In this document: piece by piece, positions 6,194 to 14,558 of the stretch | Position numbering within the stretch: position 1 is the first letter of the stretch | Layout of the letters: every line of letters begins with the position of its first letter | Assembly: GCA_031277155.1 (NCBI GenBank) | Contig: JAITMW010000016.1 | Location: 1-20,217, forward strand | Length of the DNA: 20,217 nucleotides | Reading direction: 5' to 3' | Source of the DNA: Clostridiales bacterium | GTDB lineage: Bacteria > Bacillota > Clostridia > Lachnospirales > WRAX01 | The notes under the pieces: generated by a model | Databases searched by the model: none | What the model was told of the DNA's origin: nothing | The model's input: only the letters and a program-made list of their open reading frames with translations | Position numbers and translations under genes: made by a program

Positions 6194-8047
6194 CTAAACC
6201 TCTTTATAGTCACCTTCTACGCTATCCCCATCGCCACCGTCGGCGTCCTCATGATGGTGATGGTCCTCATGGGCCTGGGCTTCCCCCGCCGCCTGATAAA
6301 TCTTTCCGGCGATGCCCTGCATAATCTCCGACAGGTTTGCGATGTCGGATTTTAATATGTCGGCATCTGCAGCCGTCATGGTGTCGATGTTCATGGCGTC
6401 GTTGCCGGCTTTCAGCTTGCCCAGCGCGGCCTCCAGCGCGGCTTTGTCGTCATCGGCTATCGCTTCGGCATTGTCCGCCATCAGCTTTTCCGTCTGGAAA
6501 ATCAGGCTGTCGGCCTCGTTTTTCGTGTCCACAATCTCTTTGCGGGCCCGGTCGGCCTCTTCAAATTGCTTTGCCTCATCCACGGCCTTTTGTATGTCCT
6601 CGTCGCTCATTTTGGAGGAGGCCGTAATGGTTATTTTCTGCTCTTTGCCGGTGCCAAGGTCTTTGGCGGACACATTTACGATGCCATTGGCGTCAATATC
6701 AAAAGAAACTTCGATTTTGGGCACGCCGCGCGGCGCCGGCAAAATGCCGTCCAGCCTAAATTCACCTAGCTTTTTGTTATCTTTGGAAAATTGGCGCTCG
6801 CCTTGCACCACAACAATGTCCACGGCGCTTTGGTTGTCCGCCGCGGTGGAATACACCTGTTTGGAATTGGCCGGGATAGCCGTATTGCGCTCTATCAGCC
6901 GCGACACAACGCCGCCCAGGGTCTCGATACCCAGGGAAAGGGGCGTTACGTCCACAAGAATCAAGTCTTTTAGCGTTTCATCGCCGGAGAGCTTGCCGCC
7001 CTGTATGGCCGCGCCTATGGCCACACATTCATCGGGATTGATGCCTTTAAAGGGCTCGTGCCCCGTGATATTTTTTACGGCATCCTGAATGGCCGGTATG
7101 CGGGTAGAGCCGCCCACCAGCAGCACTTTGTCCAGCTTCGACGCGGAAATACCGGCGTCTTTAAGGGCGTTGTTGACGGGCTGGATGGTTTTTTCCACCA
7201 AATCCGCCGTCAGCTCGTTAAATTTGGCGCGGGTAAGGCGTATGTCCATGTGCTTTGGGCCGTCCTGATTGGCCGTGATAAACGGAATGTTAATGTCGGT
7301 CTGGGTAACTGTTGAAAGCTCTTTTTTGGCCTTTTCGGCTGCCTCTTTCACGCGCTGAAGGGCCAGTTTGTCCTTGCTTAAGTCGATACCATCGGTATTT
7401 TTAAACTCTTTTACGAGATATTCGATAATGCGCTCGTCAAAATCATCGCCGCCCAAGCGGTTTATGCCGTTGGTAGAAAGCACCTCAACCACGCCGTCGC
7501 CAATATCAATTACAGACACGTCAAAGGTGCCGCCGCCCAAATCAAACACCAAAATCTTCTGCTCTTTTTCGTTGTCAAGGCCATAGGCCAGGGCCGCCGA
7601 CGTGGGCTCGTTGATAATGCGCTTTACGTCAAAGCCCGCAATTTTGCCCGCGTCCACAGTGGCCTGCCTCTCGTCGTCGCCAAAATATGCCGGCACGGTG
7701 ATGACGGCCTGGGTCACGGCGCCGCCCAGATAGGCCTCCGCGTCGGCCTTTAGCTTTTGTAGAATCATGGCAGAAATTTCCTGCGGTGTATATGCCTTAT
7801 TATCAATCGTAATTTTCTGCTTTGTGCCCATGGCCCGCTTGATGGACATCACTGTGTTGTCGGGGTTTGTGATGGCCTGGCGTTTTGCCGCCTCCCCCAC
7901 AAGACGCTCGCCGCCTTTGGTAAAGCCCACTATAGACGGCGTGGTGCGCCCGCCTTCGCTGTTGGCGATGACGACAGGTTTGCCGCCCTCCATAACAGAT
8001 ACGCATGAATTTGTTGTTCCCAAATCAATTCCAATAATTTTTGACAT
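6194..8047 (-). CDS. dnaK: Chaperone protein DnaK (Hsp70)
   Basis: 617 residues, normal for Gram-positive DnaK. ATP-driven chaperone acting with DnaJ and GrpE on unfolded cytosolic proteins. The nucleotide-binding domain (about 1-365) shows GIDLGTTNS at the N-terminus, DLGGGTFDVSV (phosphate 2 loop) and GGSTRIPAIQ; the linker region holds DVTPLSLGIET; the substrate-binding domain and helical lid follow. The C-terminal tail is His/Asp-rich (HEDHHHHEDADGGDGD) before a normal DYKEV-type end; the His run is uncommon. The ATG has AGGAGG about 10 bases upstream, formed partly by the stop region of the DUF2442 gene. Expression should follow the CIRCE-controlled operon promoter. Confidence 0.98.
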   Translation of the reverse strand: MSKIIGIDLGTTNSCVSVMEGGKPVVIANSEGGRTTPSIVGFTKGGERLVGEAAKRQAITNPDNTVMSIKRAMGTKQKITIDNKAYTPQEISAMILQKLKADAEAYLGGAVTQAVITVPAYFGDDERQATVDAGKIAGFDVKRIINEPTSAALAYGLDNEKEQKILVFDLGGGTFDVSVIDIGDGVVEVLSTNGINRLGGDDFDERIIEYLVKEFKNTDGIDLSKDKLALQRVKEAAEKAKKELSTVTQTDINIPFITANQDGPKHMDIRLTRAKFNELTADLVEKTIQPVNNALKDAGISASKLDKVLLVGGSTRIPAIQDAVKNITGHEPFKGINPDECVAIGAAIQGGKLSGDETLKDLILVDVTPLSLGIETLGGVVSRLIERNTAIPANSKQVYSTAADNQSAVDIVVVQGERQFSKDNKKLGEFRLDGILPAPRGVPKIEVSFDIDANGIVNVSAKDLGTGKEQKITITASSKMSDEDIQKAVDEAKQFEEADRARKEIVDTKNEADSLIFQTEKLMADNAEAIADDDKAALEAALGKLKAGNDAMNIDTMTAADADILKSDIANLSEIMQGIAGKIYQAAGEAQAHEDHHHHEDADGGDGDSVEGDYKEV

Positions 8048-8062
8048 ATTTTTGCTTTCCTC

Positions 8063-8326
8063 CTAAATAATTTTACTGTTAAAATATAGTTCATCCGGGC
8101 AAATATCCTGGCCGTGAAGCCATTCCACGCTAAGCCCGGCAATTTTCACTGTCTCAAAAAGATAGGGCTTTCTCAATTCCCGATAGGCGGGATGGTTTAA
8201 ATAGGGCTTTACGTCGAACAGACGTGTTTCGCCATTATCAAAGCTCACAAGCAGGCAATAATCATCCGAGGGCACCACTTTGACCGCCATCGGCCGTATT
8301 TTGACAACATCCGAAATTTTAATCAC
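8063..8326 (-). CDS. DUF2442 domain protein
   Basis: 87 residues matching the DUF2442 pattern: a beta-rich core with VVPSDDYCLLVSFDNGE, TRLFDVKPYL and a C-terminal VEWLHGQDICPDELYF (the W-x-x-G-x-D-I-x-P-x-x-L-Y signature). DUF2442 genes are regularly found next to DUF4160 genes, and the pair has a toxin-antitoxin-like or DNA-binding reputation that is not firmly established. The GTG start overlaps the TGA of the DUF4160 gene by 4 bases, so the two are translationally coupled. It lies inside the heat-shock operon directly before dnaK. Confidence 0.85.
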   Translation of the reverse strand: MIKISDVVKIRPMAVKVVPSDDYCLLVSFDNGETRLFDVKPYLNHPAYRELRKPYLFETVKIAGLSVEWLHGQDICPDELYFNSKII

Positions 8327-8589
8327 CTAAGCCCTTCTATTTTAAGCACTTCGCCGTATTTCTGCCACGCCGTCCAGGCGGCATTAAGGCTATCTTCATA
8401 CAGAGCCGCCCAGGCAACAACGTATTTATGCTGTTTAGACGGCAGTTTGCCTTTTATACAATTTCCCTCAAGGTCATAAACAGCTTCAAATTCGGCATAT
8501 CTTGCGTGACAATGGGGTTTGTGGTGCTTGCCGCCCTCTTCTGTGTAAATGGTAATCAAAATCCCGTAAAAATGCGATAATAATGGCAT
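8323..8589 (-). CDS. DUF4160 domain protein
   Basis: 88 residues. The N-terminus MPLLSHFYGILITIY and the central HHKPHCHARYAEFEAVYD are diagnostic of DUF4160, a small family with a conserved PHxHARY motif. The start chosen is ATG 8589, with GGAGGGTGA 5 bases upstream; that ribosome site is formed by the stop region of the NTF2-like gene. It overlaps the partner DUF2442 gene by 4 bases (GTGA). Such pairs are commonly mobile accessory modules, so finding one inside a chaperone operon is unusual. The biochemical function is not known. Confidence 0.85.
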   Translation of the reverse strand: MPLLSHFYGILITIYTEEGGKHHKPHCHARYAEFEAVYDLEGNCIKGKLPSKQHKYVVAWAALYEDSLNAAWTAWQKYGEVLKIEGLR

Positions 8590-8593
8590 AAAT

Positions 8594-8974
8594 TCACCCT
8601 CCAATAGGTCTGCCGATATTCATATCCTTGCGCCACTGCGGCGGCTCGCCGCAATCTGCGAAATATTCATCCAGACGCGCAATTTTGCCGTCTATAATCT
8701 GCACAAAAGATGTTACAAAGACGGCAAAGCCCTCGTTGTCATATACTTTCGCCACAAAAATCGGTGTGTCGCCCGCATTTTCTGCTCGCACAACATCCGC
8801 CCGCCAATCACCCGGATATTCGCAATTTGCCCGGAGATATTCGTCAACTGTGAAGCTCTCGTTGCTGTCATGCCAGTTAATTATCGCATCGTCAACGAAA
8901 AACTTCCGCAAGGCATCGGCATCCTGCGCCGCCACAGCCGCCATAAATGCCGCCGGGTCAAAAGTCATCTGCAT
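8594..8974 (-). CDS. NTF2-like / SnoaL-like domain protein
   Basis: 126 residues with the fold pattern of the NTF2-like superfamily: an N-terminal helix (FMAAVAAQDADALRKFFVDD), then DAIINWHDSNESFTVDEYLRANCEYPG, and beta strands ending FVQIIDGKIARLDEYF. These small cone-shaped proteins bind or isomerise small ligands or act as accessory domains; the substrate cannot be predicted. AGGAGG lies 9 bases before the ATG at 8974 and 3 bases before another ATG at 8980; the former spacing is better. That ribosome site overlaps the grpE stop, so it is coupled to grpE. The gene ends in TGA. Confidence 0.8.
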   Translation of the reverse strand: MQMTFDPAAFMAAVAAQDADALRKFFVDDAIINWHDSNESFTVDEYLRANCEYPGDWRADVVRAENAGDTPIFVAKVYDNEGFAVFVTSFVQIIDGKIARLDEYFADCGEPPQWRKDMNIGRPIGG

Positions 8975-8987
8975 ATACATATTCCTC

Positions 8988-9620
8988 CTAATTCGCCACA
9001 ACCACCACCGCGTGGCGTATAACACTGCCTTTGTAGACATATCCTCCCTGCAATTCTTCCGCCACCACGCCCTCATCAAGACTTTCGTCCTTGATATGCG
9101 ATACCGCGGAATGATATTTTGTGTCAAATTTTTCGCCCACAGCCGGAATTTTTTCAATCCCAAGGTTTTCCAGCATGGTGTGCAGCTGGCTTTGTATCAT
9201 CATCATGCCGGCGGCGAAGGGGTCTTTTTTGTCGGCATTTTTTACGGCCAGCGCAAAATTGTCGATAATCGGCAAAAGCGCCGACACCACCTCTCGCACC
9301 CCTTTGTCAAATATTTGTCCCATTTCTTTGGATGTGCGGTTGCGATAATTCTCGAATTCAGCGGCCTGATGCCTTATTTTGTCCATGCACAGGTCGTTTA
9401 GCTCTTTTGCGGCGGCAAGCTCCAAATGCAGCTTTTCTGCGGCCTCGGGCGTGATGGCGCCGCATTTGTCAATGATAAAATCATCCACAATTTCGCCGAA
9501 AATCTCCGCGTCGCAGCCGCATTTGCTGTCTTTGCTGCTCTCGAATTTATCTATGATTATATCATCCACAATTTCGCCAAAAATTTCTTCATCTATTTTT
9601 CGTCTCGGTTCTTTCTCCAT
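8988..9620 (-). CDS. grpE: Nucleotide exchange factor GrpE
   Basis: 210 residues. GrpE releases ADP from DnaK. The coiled-coil and beta-domain part is normal: QAAEFENYRNRTSKEM, LLPIIDNFALAV, and the C-terminal GYVYKGSVIRHAVVVVAN. The N-terminal tail is odd: the motif EIFGEIVDDxIIDK occurs twice, at residues 12-25 and 39-52, 13 of 14 residues identical and 27 residues apart, with CGC between. This is an internal duplication of the usually disordered, acidic N-terminus. The ATG has GGAGG upstream inside the end of hrcA, indicating tight coupling. Confidence 0.96.
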   Translation of the reverse strand: MEKEPRRKIDEEIFGEIVDDIIIDKFESSKDSKCGCDAEIFGEIVDDFIIDKCGAITPEAAEKLHLELAAAKELNDLCMDKIRHQAAEFENYRNRTSKEMGQIFDKGVREVVSALLPIIDNFALAVKNADKKDPFAAGMMMIQSQLHTMLENLGIEKIPAVGEKFDTKYHSAVSHIKDESLDEGVVAEELQGGYVYKGSVIRHAVVVVAN

Positions 9621-9621
9621 T

Positions 9622-10659
9622 TTACACCCTCCTTTCTGTGTTGGATGCCGCCATGTTTTGTAAAACCGACACAGCCTGCGAATAGTCCATCCTTGTGGGG
9701 CCTATAATTGCAATATTGCCGTAAAAATGCTCGTTGATGCGGATTTTCGCCTTGATGACAGAGCAATCTTTCAGCATGACATTTTTGTTTTCCGCGCCGA
9801 TTATAATTTGGATTTCTTCCGAATTGTCGGCCAAAAGTGTAATCAGGCCGTCCTTTTCCTCCAGCGCGCCCACGACGGCGCGGGCCTTGTCTACATTTGC
9901 AAATTCAGGAAATTCCAGGATATTTTTCACACCACCGATATAAATCTGCACATTGTCAGCAGAGGACAACGCATCTACAATGGCGGCAATCAGAGGCTCC
10001 GCAAAATCGGGGTCAATATGCATGTCATAAAACCGCTGCCTGGTTCTGCCCAGATACAGCTTGTTGCTTAAATCGTCGGCGTCCGCATCCGCCAAAATCT
10101 TTGTCAATTCCGCCGAAATGCGCCCGGCAGTGGCATTGCCCACGGTTTGGGTGCGCGGCAGGGCCAGCACGCGGTTTTTCACGGCCTTTAAATCCGTAAT
10201 CAGCATCAGCGCAAAGGTGCTTTCGCCCACAGGCACCAGCTGAATATGCTTGATTTTGTGCCGCTTTGCCAGAAAATCCGCCGCCACCGTTGTATAATTC
10301 GTCACAAAAGATATGGCGCGGGCCAAATCCCTCATTAGAAGGTCGATATGGCTTAAATTCTGTGTTATGGACTGTTGAAGATACTCCTGATGCTCTTGCG
10401 GCAGGCGCTTATTGGGCATCACTTCGTCAACATACAGGCGATATCCCTTGTCGGAAGGCACGCGCCCGGAAGAGGCATGAGGCGCGACAATATAGCCCAT
10501 TTCTTCCAAATCGCTCATTTCGTTGCGGATGGTTGCGCTGGAAATGCCCAAATCATATTTTTTGGCGATGGTGCGAGAGCCTATAGGCTCTGCATGGGCG
10601 ATATAATCATTGATTATGGCTTCAAGAATCCTGATTTTTCTAAGGTTAAGCTTAAGCAT
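9622..10659 (-). CDS. hrcA: Heat-inducible transcription repressor HrcA
   Basis: 345 residues, normal length. HrcA binds CIRCE and represses class I heat-shock genes; its folding depends on GroEL, which links repression to chaperone capacity. The N-terminal winged helix includes IGSRTIAKKYDLGISSATIRNEM and DLEEMGYI, followed by the HASSGRVPSDKGYRLYVD signature; the C-terminal dimerisation domain ends with IGPTRMDYSQAVSVL. The ATG at 10659 (MLKLNLRK) was preferred over the in-frame GTG three codons upstream because AGAGGTGG is then properly placed. First gene of the operon, so it is autoregulated through the CIRCE upstream. Confidence 0.97.
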   Translation of the reverse strand: MLKLNLRKIRILEAIINDYIAHAEPIGSRTIAKKYDLGISSATIRNEMSDLEEMGYIVAPHASSGRVPSDKGYRLYVDEVMPNKRLPQEHQEYLQQSITQNLSHIDLLMRDLARAISFVTNYTTVAADFLAKRHKIKHIQLVPVGESTFALMLITDLKAVKNRVLALPRTQTVGNATAGRISAELTKILADADADDLSNKLYLGRTRQRFYDMHIDPDFAEPLIAAIVDALSSADNVQIYIGGVKNILEFPEFANVDKARAVVGALEEKDGLITLLADNSEEIQIIIGAENKNVMLKDCSVIKAKIRINEHFYGNIAIIGPTRMDYSQAVSVLQNMAASNTERRV

Positions 10660-10694
10660 ACAACCCACCCACCTCTGTTATGAATCCGGTCTTG

Positions 10695-10721
10695 TTAGCA
10701 CTCTAACCTGGTGAGTGCTAA
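10695..10721. promoter_or_regulatory. CIRCE operator
   Basis: Perfect TTAGCACTC-N9-GAGTGCTAA, identical to the established CIRCE consensus. It lies immediately downstream of the -10 of the hrcA promoter, covering the expected transcription start and leader, as required for HrcA repression. Confidence 0.98.
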
Positions 10722-10729
10722 CGAAAATC

Positions 10730-10758
10730 AATATACCACGATTTCAAATTTTTGTCAA
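10730..10758 (-). promoter_or_regulatory. Sigma-A promoter of the hrcA-grpE-dnaK-dnaJ operon
   Basis: Minus-strand perfect TTGACA (10758-10753), a 17-base spacer and TATATT (10735-10730). The CIRCE element starts 8 bases downstream. Confidence 0.9.
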
Positions 10759-10777
10759 GTAAAAAATTCGGTTGATG

Positions 10778-10806
10778 TTGACGCGGCGACGCAAAGGTAT
10801 TATAAT
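10778..10806 (+). promoter_or_regulatory. Sigma-A promoter of alaS
   Basis: TTGACG (10778-10783), 17-base spacer, perfect TATAAT (10801-10806), 34 bases upstream of the alaS TTG start. It is back to back with the hrcA promoter; the two -35 boxes are about 20 bases apart, so polymerases could compete. Confidence 0.85.
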
Positions 10807-10840
10807 TGTAGTTAAAACAAAATTCACGGAGGATAAGACA

Positions 10841-13468
10841 TTGAAAAAACTCGGCTTAAACAAAATTCGCGAAGAATATCTAAGATTTTTTGAGGAAAAG
10901 GAGCATCTGCGGCTGCCCAGCTTTTCGCTGATACCGGAAAGTGACAAGACGCTGCTTTTAATTGTGGCGGGCATGGCGCCTATGAAGCCCTATTTCACGG
11001 GGCAGGCCACGCCGCCCGCCGTGCGCGTGGCCACAAGCCAAAAATGCATACGTACGCCGGACATTGAATCTGTCGGCAAAACCGACCGCCACGCCACCTT
11101 TTTTGAGATGCTGGGCAATTTCAGCTTTGGCGACTATTTTAAGGAAGAAACCATCGCGTGGGCCTGGGAATTTTTGACGCAAAGGCTGGAGATTCCCGCC
11201 GAAAAGCTGTCTGTTACCATATATCTGGACGACGACGAGGCGCATAAAATTTGGAGCGAGAGCGTGGGCGTGCCGACAGAGCGCATATATCGCATGGGGA
11301 AAGACACCAATTTTTGGGAGCTGGCTTCGGGACCCTGCGGGCCATGCAGCGAGATTTTTTATGACCGGGGGCCGGCCTTTGGCCAAGACGATTTTTTGGC
11401 CAGCGAAGCCGCGGGAGAGGACCGCTATATCGAGATTTGGAATCTGGTGTTTATCCAGTTTAACAAGGCCGAAGACGGCACATACAACCCCCTGGCCAAG
11501 CCCAGCATTGACACGGGCATGGGGCTGGAGCGCATGGCCATGGTGATGCAGGGCGAACAGTCCATTTTTGATGTGGATGTGATGAAGGCCATCAGGGATG
11601 AAATTTGTGGCATAGGCGGCATGAAATACGGCGCGGACGGCAAAAAGGATGTGTCTATCCGGTTGATTACGGACCATATTCGCTCCGCGGTGTTTATGGC
11701 CTCTGACGGCATCATGCCCGAGGGCGAGGGGCGCGGCTACATCCTGCGCCGCCTGATACGCCGCGCCGCGCGGCATGGACGGCTTTTGGGCATGAGCGAG
11801 CGCTTTTTGGCACGGCTTTCCTCGGTGGTCGTCACGAATTTTGGCGCCGCATATCCGGAGCTGATTGAGAAAAGGGACTATATCGCGAAGCTGATAGACC
11901 GGGAAGAGCAGCGTTTTTACGAGAATTTGGACAGCGGACTGAATTTGCTTTTGAAATTGAAAGAAAGCGCAAAATCGCAAGGCAGGAATTTGATTGCGGG
12001 TGCGGATACGTTTAAGCTGCATGATACTTTTGGTTTTCCGCTGGAGCTTACGCGGGAAATTTTGGAAGAAGAGGGCTTTGCGGTGGACGAGGACGGATTT
12101 CGCGAAGAGATGGAGAAACAGCGCAGCCGCGCCAGGGCCGCGCGGGAAGAATCCACATATGATATTGGCGGCGCCTCTGTTTTTGATGATGTTTCGGCCC
12201 CTGCCACGCTGTTTGTGGGCCATCAGCCAACCGCCGTGGAAGATGCCGCCATTTTGCATATAGCGGCAGGGGAGCAATTGGTGGAAACGGCCGCAAAGGG
12301 CGCGGATGTGGCCGTGATTGTGGACACGACGCCCGTTTATGCCGAAAGCGGCGGGCAAATGGCGGATTTTGCGACGATAATCACGCCGAGCGGCGAGATT
12401 TCTATAATTGATTGCATCAAGACCAGGAGCGGCCATTTTGTCCATGTGGGTAAGGTTGTCTCCGGCGAGGTGAGGGCCGGGCAGGCCGCCGAAATTCGCA
12501 TTGACACAGAGCGGCGCGCGGGCATTACGCGCCATCATACCGCCACGCATCTTCTGCATATGGCGTTGCGGGATGTGCTTGGCGCGCATATTACGCAAGC
12601 GGGCGCGGCGAAATTTCCGGACCGTCTGCGCTTTGATTTTGCGCATTTTGCGCCTGTTTCGCCGGAAGAGCTGGCAAAAATTGAGGATATTGTAAACGGC
12701 GCGATTTTGCGCGATTTGCCCGTGAAAATCGAGGAAATGCCCATTGGGGACGCAAAGGCCAAGGGGGCCGTGGCCCTGTTTGGCGAAAAATATGGCGATG
12801 TGGTGCGTGTGGTTGATATTGGCGGCATTTCCACGGAGCTTTGCGGCGGCACCCATTTGGATGCTACGGCGCAAATCGGCCCTTTTAAGATTGTGTCGGA
12901 AAGCGGCATTGCCGCCGGGGTGCGGCGCATAGAGGCCATTGTGGGCCACGCTGCGCTGGAATATTTCAGGGGCGCCTGTGATAAATTGGCCGAAATTTCG
13001 GCCTTTTTGAAGACGCGCCCGGAAAATTTAATCGACCGCATCGGCCAGCTGATAAGCACCGCCAAGGATGCTGAAAAACAGCTGGCAAAGCTGCGTCAGG
13101 CGGACGCAAGGTCCAATGTGGACGACATTTTGGCCGCTAAAGAAGACATCGGCGGCATAGCCGTGGTCAGCGCAACCCTGCGTGACATAGACATGGAAGG
13201 CCTGCGGGGCCTGTCTGATGCCCTGATGGACAAGCTGGGCAGCGGCATTGTGCTTCTGGCGGGCGATATGGACGGCAAGGGCAATATTTTGGCGCGGGCT
13301 TCAAAAGACCTGCTTTCCCGCGGCATACACTGTGGCAATATTGTCAAGGCGGCGGCCACAGCGGCGGGCGGCGGCGGCGGCGGCCGGCCGGACATGGCCC
13401 AGGCGGGCATAAAAGATGCCGCCAAGGTGAAAGTGGCCATGGAAGCGGCCAAGCAGGCTTTGAGATAA
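10841..13468 (+). CDS. alaS: Alanyl-tRNA synthetase
   Basis: 875 residues, typical full length. Charges tRNA-Ala and hydrolyses misacylated Ser/Gly-tRNA. Start is TTG at 10841 with GGAGG 8 bases upstream; a longer open frame exists but would overlap the promoter. The class II catalytic domain opens with LGLNKIREEYLRFFEEKEHL and contains KCIRTPDIESVGKTDRHATF. The editing domain has zinc ligands HxxxH (His566, His570) and CxxxH (Cys668, His672). The C-terminal domain carries a Gly-rich run and GRPDMAQAG. It is monocistronic and convergent with the fructosamine operon; a strong inverted repeat follows its stop. Confidence 0.97.
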   Translation: MKKLGLNKIREEYLRFFEEKEHLRLPSFSLIPESDKTLLLIVAGMAPMKPYFTGQATPPAVRVATSQKCIRTPDIESVGKTDRHATFFEMLGNFSFGDYFKEETIAWAWEFLTQRLEIPAEKLSVTIYLDDDEAHKIWSESVGVPTERIYRMGKDTNFWELASGPCGPCSEIFYDRGPAFGQDDFLASEAAGEDRYIEIWNLVFIQFNKAEDGTYNPLAKPSIDTGMGLERMAMVMQGEQSIFDVDVMKAIRDEICGIGGMKYGADGKKDVSIRLITDHIRSAVFMASDGIMPEGEGRGYILRRLIRRAARHGRLLGMSERFLARLSSVVVTNFGAAYPELIEKRDYIAKLIDREEQRFYENLDSGLNLLLKLKESAKSQGRNLIAGADTFKLHDTFGFPLELTREILEEEGFAVDEDGFREEMEKQRSRARAAREESTYDIGGASVFDDVSAPATLFVGHQPTAVEDAAILHIAAGEQLVETAAKGADVAVIVDTTPVYAESGGQMADFATIITPSGEISIIDCIKTRSGHFVHVGKVVSGEVRAGQAAEIRIDTERRAGITRHHTATHLLHMALRDVLGAHITQAGAAKFPDRLRFDFAHFAPVSPEELAKIEDIVNGAILRDLPVKIEEMPIGDAKAKGAVALFGEKYGDVVRVVDIGGISTELCGGTHLDATAQIGPFKIVSESGIAAGVRRIEAIVGHAALEYFRGACDKLAEISAFLKTRPENLIDRIGQLISTAKDAEKQLAKLRQADARSNVDDILAAKEDIGGIAVVSATLRDIDMEGLRGLSDALMDKLGSGIVLLAGDMDGKGNILARASKDLLSRGIHCGNIVKAAATAAGGGGGGRPDMAQAGIKDAAKVKVAMEAAKQALR

Positions 13469-13473
13469 TCGTT

Positions 13474-13531
13474 AACCACGAAAGGCACGAAAAAACACGA
13501 AAATTTCGTGCCTTTCGTGTTTTTCGTGGTT
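13474..13531. repeat. Inverted repeat of CACGAAA units between convergent alaS and deglycase genes
   Basis: Three CACGAAA units on the left (AACCACGAAAGGCACG...) face their complements on the right. The best stem is 16 bp perfect (13477-13492 with 13504-13519) with an 11-base loop; outer CCACG/CGTGG can also pair. It is the only sequence between the two convergent stops and probably serves as a bidirectional transcription end, although there is no clean T run. Similar CACGAA-type elements are dispersed in many genomes. Confidence 0.75.
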
Positions 13532-13541
13532 TAAAATTATT

Positions 13542-14534
13542 TTAGTAGTCCAGCCTTCTGTAATATCTGCGTATTTGCTTTGGATGCTTTAAGGCGTCTT
13601 CCAAATGTACGGTTATGCGCTCGCAAACGGATTCCATAACCAAGGGCGAAATATATCCCCGAAATTCCGGGCTTATGCCCTTAAGAGCATAATCCTTGGT
13701 GTCAAACACAGTGAATTTTGCGCATATCCGTGGCACAAAATTCTCCACCCTGTCCGCCAGGGGCCTGGATTCATCCTCACCTTTAAACAGCACCACCGAA
13801 GTGTCCCTGTCTATAATTTCCAGCGTGCCGTGGAAGAAGTCCGACGCATGTACGGATTTTGTGCGCATCCAAAACATTTCTTCAAGTATGCACATGGCGT
13901 AGCAGAATGTCCAGCCCCACATGTTTCCGGCCCCTATGAAATAATGGATAGGCTCGTCGCAATATTTTTTAGCGAAGTCACGGGCCTTTTCATCGGCGGC
14001 CTTTTGGACATCCACAAGCGTCTCCGGCAAACCGTCCAGCTCCTTAAAGAATTTGTCATATTCCGGAAATTCGTTGTTAAGATGCAAAAGACGCAGCAAA
14101 ACCGCGTGCCAAAAATATGTGTTTCCGTGGGTGTTTATTATGGGATAATCCGCCAGCTTTGCCATCGGGCCGTCTTCCTTGGCCGTAAAAGCGATGATTT
14201 TTGCGCCCTGTTTGCGCACATATTCGGCCGCGTTAATGACCTCGGGGGTGTCCCCCGTCACAGACGAAAGAAATACAAGCGAATCCTTTGAAAAGCGCTT
14301 GTTGCCGCATAGGACAAACTCCGCGGCTCTTTCCATCCTAAAATCAATGGTCGAATGGGCTTTCAAAAAAGGCTCCCATTCCATATGCGATGTTGTGCTT
14401 CCGCCCACGCCTATAAGAAACACATTTTTAAACCCGCGTTTATATTCGGCGTCAACAGCCTTTTCAACGTCATTTCTGATTTTAAGGGCCCCTTTATGCC
14501 TTTCCAAAAAGGCCTTTTCATCGAAGTTAAACAT
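13542..14534 (-). CDS. frlB: SIS-domain fructosamine-6-phosphate deglycase (FrlB/FraB-like)
   Basis: 330 residues with two SIS (sugar isomerase) domains. The first has FLIGVGGSTTSHMEWEPF and FLSSVTGDTPEVINAAEYV; the second has HYFIGAGNMWGW and VHASDFFHGTLEII. Glu219 and His235 are spaced 16 residues apart, as are the catalytic Glu/His pair of characterised deglycases of this family, and the protein ends RRYYRRLDY like FrlB. It should split fructoselysine-6-phosphate (or another phosphorylated Amadori product) into glucose 6-phosphate and free amino acid in the cytosol. The ATG has AGGAGG 5 bases upstream. It is last gene of an operon with a matching kinase and transporter. A fructose-asparagine (FraB) substrate is a possible alternative. 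Confidence 0.85.
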   Translation of the reverse strand: MFNFDEKAFLERHKGALKIRNDVEKAVDAEYKRGFKNVFLIGVGGSTTSHMEWEPFLKAHSTIDFRMERAAEFVLCGNKRFSKDSLVFLSSVTGDTPEVINAAEYVRKQGAKIIAFTAKEDGPMAKLADYPIINTHGNTYFWHAVLLRLLHLNNEFPEYDKFFKELDGLPETLVDVQKAADEKARDFAKKYCDEPIHYFIGAGNMWGWTFCYAMCILEEMFWMRTKSVHASDFFHGTLEIIDRDTSVVLFKGEDESRPLADRVENFVPRICAKFTVFDTKDYALKGISPEFRGYISPLVMESVCERITVHLEDALKHPKQIRRYYRRLDY

Positions 14535-14558
14535 ATTTGCCTCCTATAGTAAAATCTC

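Noticed and set aside
10958..12949. A 663-codon open frame on the minus strand opposite alaS
   Set aside because: It lies wholly antisense to a clearly recognised AlaRS, has a Met/His/Arg-rich composition typical of a shadow frame in GC-biased DNA, and shows no ribosome site or motif.
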